Source: Pavlovales sp. CCMP2436
Taxonomy: Eukaryota > Haptophyta > Pavlovophyceae > Pavlovales
Length of the DNA: 26,430 nucleotides
Assembly (NCBI GenBank): GCA_026770615.1
Contig: MU631738.1
Location: 101,333-127,762, forward strand
Reading direction: 5' to 3'
Part shown: one piece after another, positions 9,393 to 18,198 of the stretch
Layout: every line of letters begins with the position of its first letter
How positions within the stretch are numbered: the stretch's first letter is position 1
The notes under the pieces: generated by a model
What the model was told of the DNA's origin: nothing
What the model saw: only the letters and a program-made list of their open reading frames with translations
Database searches by the model: none
Position numbers and translations under genes: made by a program

Positions 9393-10052
9393 TTAAATTT
9401 TGAAGGGAGCGAAGTTTGCCACGAAAACGAAGCGTCTCCAGCGCTTGAAGAGCTCGTTCTTGGCGACAGGGAGGTCAGATATCGCCACTGCCCACAGAGA
9501 GCCCCGCCCGTTCGCCATCGCCTTCTTCATCGCAGTGCCCGTACGATCGGCGCCGATGCTCTCGGACATGTCGAGCAGGACCGCCGCCAACTTGAGGGTA
9601 TTACGCTGCGCCTTGCACGCCACCGTCTTAGAGACCACGAGATCGGGGGCTCTGCCATCCACCACAGCGATGAGCGCCACCAGCTCGACGCGCGCAGAGG
9701 CCTGCTGGGCGCTCGCCCTGAGCTCACGTCTCTTGACCTCGTACTTGTGCGTGCGCTGCCACCACCCTGCGCGCTGGCGGTCGTCCCACTCCAGCTTCTC
9801 CGCAGCCGCGACCAGCGCGTTCGCCGCCACCTCCCCGGCAGCGGCCTCCTCCGCCAATATCAGGGCGCGCTGCTCGTAGTGGGCGTCGCAACACTCGGAG
9901 AGCATGCCCGCCGGCGCGTACAGAATCGCGCCCTCGTCCTCGCGCGCCTGCCGAGTAGCAGCCTTTTCGATGCTCTGGGTGCCGCCCTTCTGCGACGTGT
10001 AGCCGCCTCCGGATGAGCGCCGGCGCGCGCGCTGATCGAGCCCCTTGCCCAT
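9393..10052 (-). CDS. Intact ORF of 219 aa, function unknown
   Basis: An uninterrupted minus-strand frame runs from ATG at 10050-10052 to TAA at 9393. The N-terminus is basic (MGKGLDQRARRRSSGGGY), followed by long Ala/Glu-rich amphipathic helices, a WWQRTHKYEVKRRELRAS segment and a hydrophobic stretch around ARVELVALIAVV; it ends FVFVANFAPFKI. I recognise no family. An in-frame upstream GTG extends the open frame to 10091 but the ATG is the likelier start. A strong inverted repeat lies 26-54 bp upstream. It lies in high-GC DNA unlike the AT-rich repeat downstream. It may be a host gene or an element-borne gag-like protein. Confidence 0.5.
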   Translation of the reverse strand: MGKGLDQRARRRSSGGGYTSQKGGTQSIEKAATRQAREDEGAILYAPAGMLSECCDAHYEQRALILAEEAAAGEVAANALVAAAEKLEWDDRQRAGWWQRTHKYEVKRRELRASAQQASARVELVALIAVVDGRAPDLVVSKTVACKAQRNTLKLAAVLLDMSESIGADRTGTAMKKAMANGRGSLWAVAISDLPVAKNELFKRWRRFVFVANFAPFKI

Positions 10053-10077
10053 GGCTGGTTGGGTGCGGCCCCTGTCA

Positions 10078-10106
10078 AGGTAATCTGACACTGGTCAGAT
10101 TTACCT
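10078..10106. promoter_or_regulatory. Near-perfect inverted repeat upstream of the 219-aa ORF
   Basis: AGGTAATCTGAC, loop ACTG, then GTCAGATTTACCT form a 12-13 bp hairpin or dyad with a single-base bulge. It ends 26 bp before the ATG of the minus-strand ORF. A second dyad, CCGGACT...AGTCCGG, lies at 10119-10151. Either could be a regulator site or a 5' UTR hairpin; no regulator is identifiable. Confidence 0.45.
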
Positions 10107-10848
10107 GACTCAATCCTCCCGGACTCTCAGTCTGGGACATTCGCAGTCCGGCTAAGATAGCAAGGAACTTGTCTTCACCAGGAAGATAAGTTTCTATGAA
10201 TAAACTTAAGTCGTTTCATTCTAAATCACTCTATTCTTGGATCACTCTAGCTCCCGTCGACAGCCCTCGACGGCGCTTCACTCCGAACCCCTGCGCCACC
10301 GCAGGAGTACTTCAACAGTCCTCCTGCACGAACGGCCGCGAGTTTTGTCACCGGGGTTGGCCTACCACATTTGGCACGAGTCGCTAAATGCGGTAGTCGG
10401 GTCGGCACGTGAAGAGCGCCATTATCTGGTTCAGAAGAGCCGCACCGAATCGACCGTGAGTCCGATTCCCACTGTATTGCGATAAAACGTCCCGTGAGGA
10501 GGCCTATTTTCATATTTACTTTGCAACAAGCTTTTCCGCATTCAGCTTGTCGAGTCCACTCTTGAGCGTAAGTCCGTAACTAACTTAGTCTGCACGGCGT
10601 CGTAAGCATATTTAATATTGTCTTATTATTAAATCGGCTCAGGGGTTTCCGTCTAGCCGCACTCACTATTATCACTAAAAACGCTGCGAGTAATACATAC
10701 AGCGACCCACGGACCGCAATAACCGGCACAGGGCAGACCGCCCACGGATGGCGGCCAACGCCAGTCACGCTCCGCTCCGCATGCTATTATTATTTTGCAG
10801 CCCGCCACCTCTTTTAGCCCAGGGTGCGTCCAGTACTTCCAGTGACCC
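10107..10848. other. Non-coding interval between the 219-aa ORF and the large gene
   Basis: Only short, unconvincing ORFs occur here. The composition is mixed, with an AT-rich patch at 10600-10635. It lies upstream of the 219-aa ORF and downstream of the stop of the ten-exon gene, so it probably holds a 5' and a 3' untranslated region. A tRNA-like T-arm string near 10456-10472 was considered but has no supporting acceptor stem. Confidence 0.4.
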
Positions 10849-13800
10849 TCACGAGGACTGGCGAATCGACGACCAGCGCAAGCCCCAGCGGCCCGAGCGC
10901 TCCGCCGGGGGGGCAACCGTGGGCGCGACCACCTTGGCGTCCAGCCACGCGGCGGAAGGTGAGCGCTCGCTGGCCGGGGAGGGTGCGCCGTGGCTGCCGT
11001 AGCTGTAAGGCGAACCCAGTGGAGAGAGCGGGCCGCAGCTAGCGAGCGGACGGGGGGGGGAGAGCCTCGACGGTACCGGCGGCGAGCGACTGGGTGGTGA
11101 GATGTCGAGGGGGGAGAGCCTTGCAGGGATGTTGGGGTAGCGGCCGGGGGGCGTGAGCCTTGAGGGGACGGGCGGCGAGCGCCCGGGAGCAACCCCGGGA
11201 GGCGATAGCCCGCGGGGCGAGAGGCGCGACGGGATGTTGGGGTAGCGGCCGGGGGGGGAGAGTCCCCGCGGCAGGCCGTTGGATGTCTCGTAGGAAGTGG
11301 GCTTTGAAGGGAGGCGAGGCGAGCTAACGGGGGAAGCTTTGGAGGAAGCCTTGAGCACGGGGGAGAGGCCCAAAGGAGGGCGTCCAAGCGGAGCGAGTCG
11401 CGAGGGGATGTTGGGGTAGCGGCCGGGGGGCGAGAGCCTCGAGGGGACGGGCGGCGAGCGGCCGGGAGCGACCTCATCGAGAGGCGAGAGCCTTGCAGGG
11501 ATGTTAGGATAGCGGCCGGGAGGTGAGCGCCTTGAGGGGGGCGGAGGCAAGCTACCCGAGACCGAGACGCCCAACAGGACGGGGGCGGTGGTCGCGCGGG
11601 AGTAGCAGTTTTTTACGTCCTTGTTGTTTGCGTCCTCAAGGGAAGATGGGTCTGCCATCCGCGGGATCCCGCTTGGCGCCAGCTCGAGGTCCGACATGAC
11701 CGAATTTGCGCGGGAGCTCAGCCGGGAGGGGATGTTGGAGTAGCGGCCGGGGGGGGCGAGGCGGGGGGGAGGCGGGGGGCTGCCGTCGAGGAGCGCATTT
11801 GAGGTACTCTCGAGGCCGGGCGAGAAGAGGTTGGAGAAGTCTGAGTCGGAGGCTGTCGGCGAGTTGAGTGGCGACGATCGCGCTCTGGAGAGCTGCAAGC
11901 TGGGGACGTAGTGCCCCGTGCTCTCCAGCTGCTCGCGCATGCGGTTGCTCACAACAGCGACCGGGCGGTCGCTCATGATGGGAACCGGGACCGGGGAAAA
12001 GAGCGCAGAGAAGCCAGGCGCGGACCCGGCGAGCAAGACGAATGGCGCCGGCGAGGCGAAGAGCTGCGGGCTGGTATCGGGCGTGGAGCACGGCGCGGAG
12101 TAGTGGCCGGTGCTCTGCATTTGCTCTAGCAACCGGGCAGACACGACGTGTGCCGGGATAGGCGGCGTGACGCCCGGCTCATACGCGAAAGTTGTGACAG
12201 AGCCAGTGGCGCAGGCAGTGGGCGAGCAGACGGGCAAAGTGCTCCCCGACACAGCATCCGTCTCCTTGACTGCCTCCAAGACGGCCACTAGCTCCTTGTC
12301 TGCTGCTGGCACCTCCCCACCTGCCGCCGCCTCTTCCAGGACTGTCGATTCTTCGGGCTTGTCAGGTTTGTCCGGGACTGGCGTTTTGACTGTCACTACC
12401 TCACGGACCACCTCCTTGCCTCCCCACCAGCTCGCAACTGCCACCGGCTCCTTGGCAACCAGCTCCTTCGCTGCCTCAGCCCCCGGCACCTCCAAGAGTG
12501 CACCAGCCTCCTCCAGGACGTCCGCCTCGGCTGGACCCACCTCTTCGGCCGGATTAGATTCTTCTCTCTGCTCGGCTGCGGCGGGGTCGGCAGCAGCGCG
12601 CTCCTTGCCCCACCAGCTCGGAACCCTGGAGCTCAGCCGGGAGCCAGCCTCTAAGCCCGCCTCCGATCCCACCTGGGAGCGCGCCACCAAGATCACCGCC
12701 GTCTCCGCCGCCGAGCCCGTCGCCAAGCGTACCACCAAGCCTGCCGCCGAACCCACCGCCCCCGACACCGTCTCCGCCTCTATTGTGACCACCGCCAAGT
12801 CCTCCTCCGCCGAGCCCGCCGTCGCGGCGATCGCCGAGCTCGCCAATGAGGCAGCCCGCACTCGGGGCTCCTCCCGGATCTCCACCGCACACTTGATTTG
12901 ACATGACGCCGAGCCCGCCGCTGAATCTGCCGTCGAGCCCGACGAAAACGTGCGGCGGAATACCCGGTCGTCCAGGAAGCCACCAAGCCCGCTCGCGTAG
13001 GAGCTCCCGGAGCCCCCCCCGCGCTTGCGCGATTGACCGGCGCCTAAATAAGTTAGCACACTAAGCACGCTTAAGCACGCTAAGCACGCTAAGCACGCGC
13101 AGCACACGCAGCACGCACAGAGCACACGCAGCACGCGCAGCACACGCAGCACGCAAGCACGGGAAGCAAGCAAGCACGGGAAGCAAGCAAGCGAGCGAGC
13201 GAGCAAGCATTCAAGAAAATAAGAAATCACGTTAGTACCTAAGTTCGTACTGTAGGACCCGTCGTTGCCCTCGTCGGCGCTCACGCAAGCGGCTTCGTCG
13301 CAGCTCTCGTTGTCTTCGGCGAAGGGGGGCGAGGGGGGCTCCGAGATAACGCCGTCACGGAAGTAGCCCGACTCGATGAGCGCGGCGCCAGGGGAGCCCT
13401 GCGCCGACTGCGAGAGGCGGAGGGGTTTGGTGGCCGAGCGCGCCGAGTCGGGGGTGACTGAGGAGGGGAGGAGCGGGGAGGGTAGGCTTCCCGCCGAAGG
13501 GGAGGACACGCTGGCGTAGCTCGGGGTGGCGGGGGGGGGGAGGGTGGTCGCGGGAAAGTTGGGCAAAGGGGCGACGGACTCGGTGAAGCGCGAGGTAGTG
13601 TAGCGGTCCGTGGGCTTGTCTTCGGGGAGGCGGGCCAGGCTAACCGGGCGCTGGAGGACGGGCGAGAAGACGGGCGTGGTGTTGGAGGACATCGGCGAGA
13701 AGCGAGACTCGGTTGACTCGGGGGCGCAGTCAAGATAGACACTGCGCGGGGGGGTCCTGTGATCAAAATCATCGTCATAATCATCAGCTGAGAATCAGCA

Positions 13801-14872
13801 TAAAAAATGAATGAATGAATGAAGTATAAATACATACATAAATAAGTGAATAATACACATAATAAACGATGGCGCTGCGCAGGGGAGCCTTGATGATGAG
13901 GACGACTGAAGATGATTAATATAGTTTTAATATAGCAAGACAGTATAATTAGAAGCAACAACCATATAATTAATAAAAATAATGAGGGGGAAGGGACCGT
14001 GTTGCGCATGAAATAATACCAATAAGAATAGAAAAAAAAACTATAACAACTACAACTATAACTACAACAATAATAACTGGATGAGTGTTGCGTACTCAGG
14101 GGCGCGTGTGTTGCTCGGTGCGGTGGGCCAGAACTCCAGGGTTCCCGAGTTGTTGTTGGGCGAGCAGTCCTTGATGCTTGGCGCGGGGCGCGGCGTCGCC
14201 CGGAGGGGCGGCACTGACCAGGTGTAGACCGCGCCGTCTTCAGTCAGGACGACGGCAGTGTCGTGTTCGGTGATGAGCTATTCAAATATTATTAATTAAT
14301 TAGTGTAACGAGATGCTAGTTATTCGCATTTATTCTACATAGCACTCATGTGTGCGTGGAAGTGGGACCACCATAATGAGTTTATTTTTCTGATATAAGT
14401 TACCTGCACCACTTTGCCTTGAATCGGAAGGCGGGTGGGCGGCGCGCGGTAATTTAGTCCTATTTGGATAGGGAGGGGGGGGTCGGTTAGCCTGCTAAAT
14501 AGGATGATGGGCTAGGGGGGCGGGGATGGGGGGGCAGCGAGGAGGGGGGGGGCTTAAAAAAACTAAGAAATTACCATAACTCGTGTGCGCCCGGACTCAT
14601 TCACAGAGTGACACAGTGTGAATTTCGTTGACACACAAATAAGTAATAGAAGTGAAGGTACAAAAGAAGAAGGGGAGGACACAAATGACAAAAAAAATGT
14701 GTGAGTGTGCGTGTGTGTGTGTGTGTGTGTGTTTAAGGATGTTTTACCTCGTGCGCGCCCGGGACTCATCCACTGGTTAAAAATGAAATACACCAAATAT
14801 AAATAACGAACGTAAAATCAAGAGAAAAATAAATATAAGGTAAATAAAGTATTAAAAGATTACACGACTTTG

Positions 14873-14935
<63 letters not shown>

Positions 14936-17900
14936 TACGAAATAATGAATATCAAAATCAGCATGATTCTACCTCGTGTGCGCCCGGGACTTATCCACGC
15001 GCCGTTCCCCACCTGCAGCCCACGGCTCCACTCATTCGCCTAAACTTCATAATGACGAACACAGTCAGAGAAGCAGGGGAGAGGAAGAGATTGAAGGCAT
15101 GGTCAATCTCCACTACTTCTGACATAAAAACAAAAAACATAAGGCTCAGAGGAACGAGGGAGAAAGGTTGGAATTAGTATATTTATAATAGTAACGAAAC
15201 GCAGGGTTTTACCTACATAAAATAGAGGTCGAAGGCAGGACCAGGGGTACACGGGGTCGCTAATTCAAGCGGAGAATGTCTGTCTCCGTCCCTTTTCCTG
15301 AAAATAACCTTAACGTTTAGTAATTGAATAAACCTGGACTGGAGACAGATACATAAAAGTCTGCTCATTGAAATTGGCGACCCCCTAATACCCCTGGCAG
15401 GGCCCATCCACTACCCATTACCAACAACAGCAAAAACCTACCAGCCCCGCGCTTGGCGCCCCCGAGTACATGGGGAGACCCGCGGTCCTCTCCATCTCCA
15501 ACTTGACCGCCCGGGTGACGGCCCAGACACCGAGCGTTGCGCCGACGATGAGCGCACAGGCGGCAGCGACCGCGCCGGCGCCGAGCAGCAAAAAAGCGTC
15601 CGGGGGATCCGCTTCGTTCACAGGCCCTAAAAAAAACACATAAAAAATGTTCTCATTCTGATATTTAGTTTGATTCTTTCAAAAGCGCCCGAGGACTCTG
15701 CGTCGTCCGCAGGCCCCTTCTAGTTATATTGCTATATTGCTATATATTGATATTATACTGATATTGATGCTGATTCTAATGAACGTGTTCGGGAGCGCCA
15801 CGTCGGCCGCAGGCCCTGTTGTTGTTGTTATTGTTGTTGCTGCTGCTGCTGCTGTTGTTATTATGAAATACGACTAAGGATTATTATCCTTCTCCTCCTC
15901 CTCCTTCTCCTCCACCTTGCTACAGGAACAAAACGCTACGCGTGAAGAGTCATTATTACCTGGACCTCCGTTCTCGGCGCCGGTCTCGACACCGCCTCCA
16001 CCGCCCTTGGCCGCGTGTCGCTCGTAGCGGGAGTTTAAGGAGGCTACGGCGGCTATCATGGCGGCCTCCTTTTCTGCCTAAAACAAGATTTTTTTCAAAT
16101 ATTCCGGTGGGGGGAAGGGATTGAGTGGGTTGGGTGGAGACAGCTGGGGGAGTGAGAGGGTGATGGAGGCTGCCTCGACGGCGAAGTGGGTGGGTGGAAG
16201 TGGGGGGGAGTGAGCGATGATTAGATGAATAAAATTCAATGATTTATTGAATAAATGAATACATTTCATTCAAGAGGTGGGCCACCAACAGAAAATTTAA
16301 AGTCGAACAATATGGCTTGAGCCACAATGCTGAATCTGAGGCTAATGTCAGCGAGATGCCAAATGGCAAATGCGCCTCAGCTCGCCAGCCGTACCAACGC
16401 TTAAAATGGTCCAAGTCTAACAAAAATCCGCTGCGCGGGCCGTTCCACCCACTCGCCAACCGAGTGATCATTGGGTGAATGGCGCGGAGGAGAAGTGGGT
16501 GGGTGAAGCAACCAAGTGGGTGAATGAATGACCACCCACTCACTCAAGTGAGGGGAACCTTCCCCCCACGGAATGTTTGAATTTTTTTCACGTACAATCA
16601 TCATCATCATCATCATCATCGTAAAACAACAAAGTAGCAATAGGTCACCTGCACCACGGCTTAAACGCTCTCCTGTTCCAGCTAGCAGCATAAATATAAT
16701 TATAATTATAAGTAATACTGATATGTTTGTTGTTAATGTTGGAGCGGTTGTTGTGATTATGATTATTTGCACCTGCGCCGCAGCTTTAGCTTTCTCCTTG
16801 TCGAGCTTGGCAGCATTATACGCGGCATCCTTCTGTGCCTGGGCTGCGTCTTTCTCGGCTTGCACCTATTTGATCATATTGATCATTATGATCAGTATTA
16901 TTGTAATATATTACTATTTGAAATTAGATATTATTTAATTATTAACAGCATCATTATCTTTGTCATTATCGATATAAACATTATCAATTAAACATTATCA
17001 ATACATACCTTATAAGCTGCAGCCTCCTTCTCAGCCAGCGCCGCGTGGGCAGCCGCAACACGCTCTGCCAGCGCCGCACGCGAAGCCGCATCGCGCTCAG
17101 CCTGGACGGCCTCCCTATCTGCCTGCTGTGCGTTGTAAGCTGCGTCCTTCTCGGCCTGGGCGTTTTCCCTTTCAGCCTGTAATATAGGGTGTTGCATATA
17201 GAGGTCAATAATAATTGTAAATTACCATTTACAGGACAAAGAACGAGTAACAAACACATCACAAAAACAAATAAAGCCACCAACCTGCGCCTTCTCCCTA
17301 GCGGCATCCCTCTCACCGTCCCGCTGCACCCTCGTTGCCTCTACCTCCCGAACATCCCGCGCGGCGGCGACCTCGCCACTCCCGGACTGACTACCGGACT
17401 GCCGGGGGGAAGCCGGGGCGGCAGCGGGGGAGGGCGCGGGTCTGAGGGACTGCGGCTGAGCCTGTGGTCGGGAGCTGATGCTCGGCTGCTGCTGCTTGGC
17501 GGCCTCCCAAGTCATCGCGGCTGGGAGCGCTGGCTGCGACCCCTCGACGGGCGCGTAGATGTAAAACTTGATCCCAGAGCGCTTGCCCTCTCCGATGTAC
17601 TCCTCGAAACCCAGCTCTACGCAGTAGCCGCCAATCACTCCGCCATGCGCGATGAAGACGCCGCGGAGTCCCCGGCTAATGCAGACCTGCTGGCACATGC
17701 CACGCTCCGCGTTGAGGTGGTAAGCATCCTCTACCTTGCCGATCGGGCAGCTGGGAGGCGGTTCGGGGATGAAAGCATCTAACGAGTTAGGGACTGCCGC
17801 TGAGAGTACCGGCCCATGGCCCCCCGCCTTATGCGGGAAGAGCGCCTTAATCCAGGGCGCGGCCGTGTCCCCGAAGAACCCCACCACCGCCAGGGCAGCA

Positions 17901-18100
17901 GGCGCGGGCCCGTGGCGCGGGGTGACGGCCCAGCAAGCCAGGACTGTGACGACCGCCGTCCCAACCACCGTGAGGGCCATCCGCCGCGCCCTCGCCGCCC
18001 CCACGCCGTCCCGAGGCTGAAGCGGCTCGTGTAGGCTCTCCCGGGATATGGCCGGGATCATGCTGGGATACCGCGGGGGGTACCGCATTGTCGTCGTCAT
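10849..18100 (-). CDS. Ten-exon gene: membrane-anchored protein with helical stalk, RCC1-like blade and Pro/Ser-rich tail
   Basis: Exons on the minus strand: 18100-17285, 17176-17009, 16865-16773, 16077-15960, 15626-15442, 15039-14973, 14459-14404, 14277-14096, 13756-13239, 13043-10849. Every junction has GT-AG ends and all phases agree, giving 1,465 codons to TGA at 10849. Predicted product: membrane segment (about 42-61, MALTVVGTAVVTVLACWAVT), a domain with four Cys (118, 136, 140, 160), an Ala/Glu/Lys-rich helical region (about 245-380), a second membrane segment (about 409-435), an RCC1-like unit (about 470-522, KVVQLITEHDTAVVLTEDGA then VYTWS) and a long Pro/Ser-rich tail. No known family with this order comes to mind. 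The start is the first ATG of exon 1; an open frame upstream leaves an earlier exon possible. Confidence 0.7.
11080..11770 (-). repeat. Five-copy PPGRYPNIPSRL repeat inside the last exon
   Basis: In the tail of the ten-exon gene, LSPPGRYPNIPSRLSP-type units occur five times with changes at only a few positions (Y-S for Y-P once, IPA for IPS twice). Three RSPPVPSRL units alternate with them. At DNA level the shared core is ATGTTGGGGTAGCGGCCGGG on the plus strand. Near-identity at DNA level shows recent tandem or gene-conversion expansion. PxxP-like spacing suggests SH3 or cytoskeletal binding, but that is speculation. A looser repeat, VVS-R-x5-STGHY, occurs twice further upstream. Confidence 0.8.
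13044..13238 (-). other. Intron 9, AGCACGC-repeat filled, length a multiple of three
   Basis: On the minus strand the intron starts GTACTAAC and ends TGCTAACTTATTTAG, a good branch point and acceptor. Its 195 bp are mostly iterated AGCACGC/AGCAAGC heptamers on the plus strand. The length is divisible by three and no stop occurs, so the unspliced frame reads through as a Leu/Cys-rich stretch that does not look like protein. Splicing joins NLG to AGQSRKRGG. Confidence 0.65.
14096..15039 (-). other. RCC1-like repeat encoded by exons 6-8
   Basis: Joining exons 6 (67 bp), 7 (56 bp) and 8 (182 bp) gives SRGLQVGNGAWISPGRTRGL, NYRAPPTRLPIQGKVVQ and LITEHDTAVVLTEDGAVYTW. This follows the RCC1 pattern: glycine-rich opening, proline strand, then V-x-LTEDGxVYxW. 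Only one unit is complete, whereas propellers normally have seven, so it may act alone, assemble with others, or be a relic. The sequence after it (GTLEFWPTAPSNTRAPE) is not a second unit. Confidence 0.6.
14575..15000 (-). repeat. Two decayed extra copies of the exon 6 end and donor inside intron 6
   Basis: The last 25 or so bases of exon 6 with its donor (TGGATAAGTCCCGGGCGCAC then ACGAG|GTA) recur at about 14747-14778 (TGGATGAGTCCCGGGCGCGC then ACGAG|GTA) and about 14577-14605 (AATGAGTCCGGGCGCACACG then AGTTATG|GTA). The middle copy also has a CAG just before it and could be a 25-nt cassette. (TG)n at about 14705-14731 and (TA)n at 14873-14930 lie between copies. Confidence 0.7.
15226..15405. 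repeat. Fold-back inverted repeat in intron 5
   Basis: The arm at about 15233-15293 matches the reverse complement of about 15331-15402 in blocks: GGAGACAGA, TTGAA-TT-GCGACCCC and TACCCCTGG. A gap of about 14 bases lies in the second arm. The intron transcript could form a long imperfect hairpin here. The interval 15040-15441 contains no accepted exon, although one AG-to-GT open stretch (15213-15299) was considered. Confidence 0.55.
15600..15830 (-). repeat. Two decayed extra copies of the exon 5 start inside intron 4
   Basis: Exon 5 starts GGCCTGTGAACGAAGCGGAT on the minus strand. Related strings occur at about 15683-15716 (GGCCTGCGGACGACGCAGAG) and about 15787-15818 (GGCCTGCGGCCGACGTGGCG). 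All begin after a purine-G and encode GP-(V/A)-(N/D/A)-type peptides in the phase that exon 4 would require. The extra copies lack a good polypyrimidine tract. Confidence 0.65.
16078..16772 (-). other. Intron 3 with a second donor-like exon 3 edge and GTGGGTGA repeats
   Basis: This 695-bp intron holds a diverged repeat of the exon 3 end and donor at about 16644-16670 (GCCGTGGTGCAG|GTGACC against GCTGCGGCGCAG|GTGCAA), a (CAT)n run at about 16597-16620, GTGGGTGA-type tandem motifs, and an 8-bp dyad AGTGGGTG...CACCCACT at about 16514-16541. No coding exon is recognisable inside. Confidence 0.5.
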
Positions 18101-18136
18101 GCCGCACTTCGCCGTCAGCTTCCGCGATTCGTTCGA

Positions 18137-18171
18137 CACCTGATGCGCCAAAGTTAGTTTAGCATCAGGTG
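18137..18171. promoter_or_regulatory. Perfect 10-bp inverted repeat upstream of the ten-exon gene
   Basis: CACCTGATGC and GCATCAGGTG are separated by 15 bases, 37-71 bp upstream of the proposed ATG (18098-18100). It could be a dyad operator or a 5' UTR hairpin. A T7 run and AAACTACGACTTA follow at 18179-18198. Confidence 0.4.
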
Positions 18172-18198
18172 CACGCTCTTTTTTTAAACTACGACTTA

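Noticed and set aside
10440..10490. Possible tRNA (T-arm-like GTGAG-TCCGATT-CCCAC)
   Set aside because: No matching acceptor or D-arm could be found around it, and the loop departs from the TTCRA consensus.
12110..12901. 263-codon plus-strand frame opposite the large gene
   Set aside because: Ala/Ser/Thr low complexity mirroring the GC-rich minus-strand coding frame; no domain and no splice support.
13060..13215. Short regular repeats that could suggest a CRISPR array
   Set aside because: Contiguous heptamer repeats without unique spacers, inside a eukaryotic intron.
13044..13238. Leu/Cys-rich peptide segment read through in the large last ORF
   Set aside because: Good donor, branch point and acceptor, heptamer repeats and unprotein-like composition favour an intron; both sides remain in frame after splicing.
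15213..15299. Extra exon of the ten-exon gene in intron 5
   Set aside because: It has a plausible AG and GT, but the phase after exon 5 meets a stop, and joining exon 5 directly to exon 6 keeps the frame and the RCC1-like sequence.
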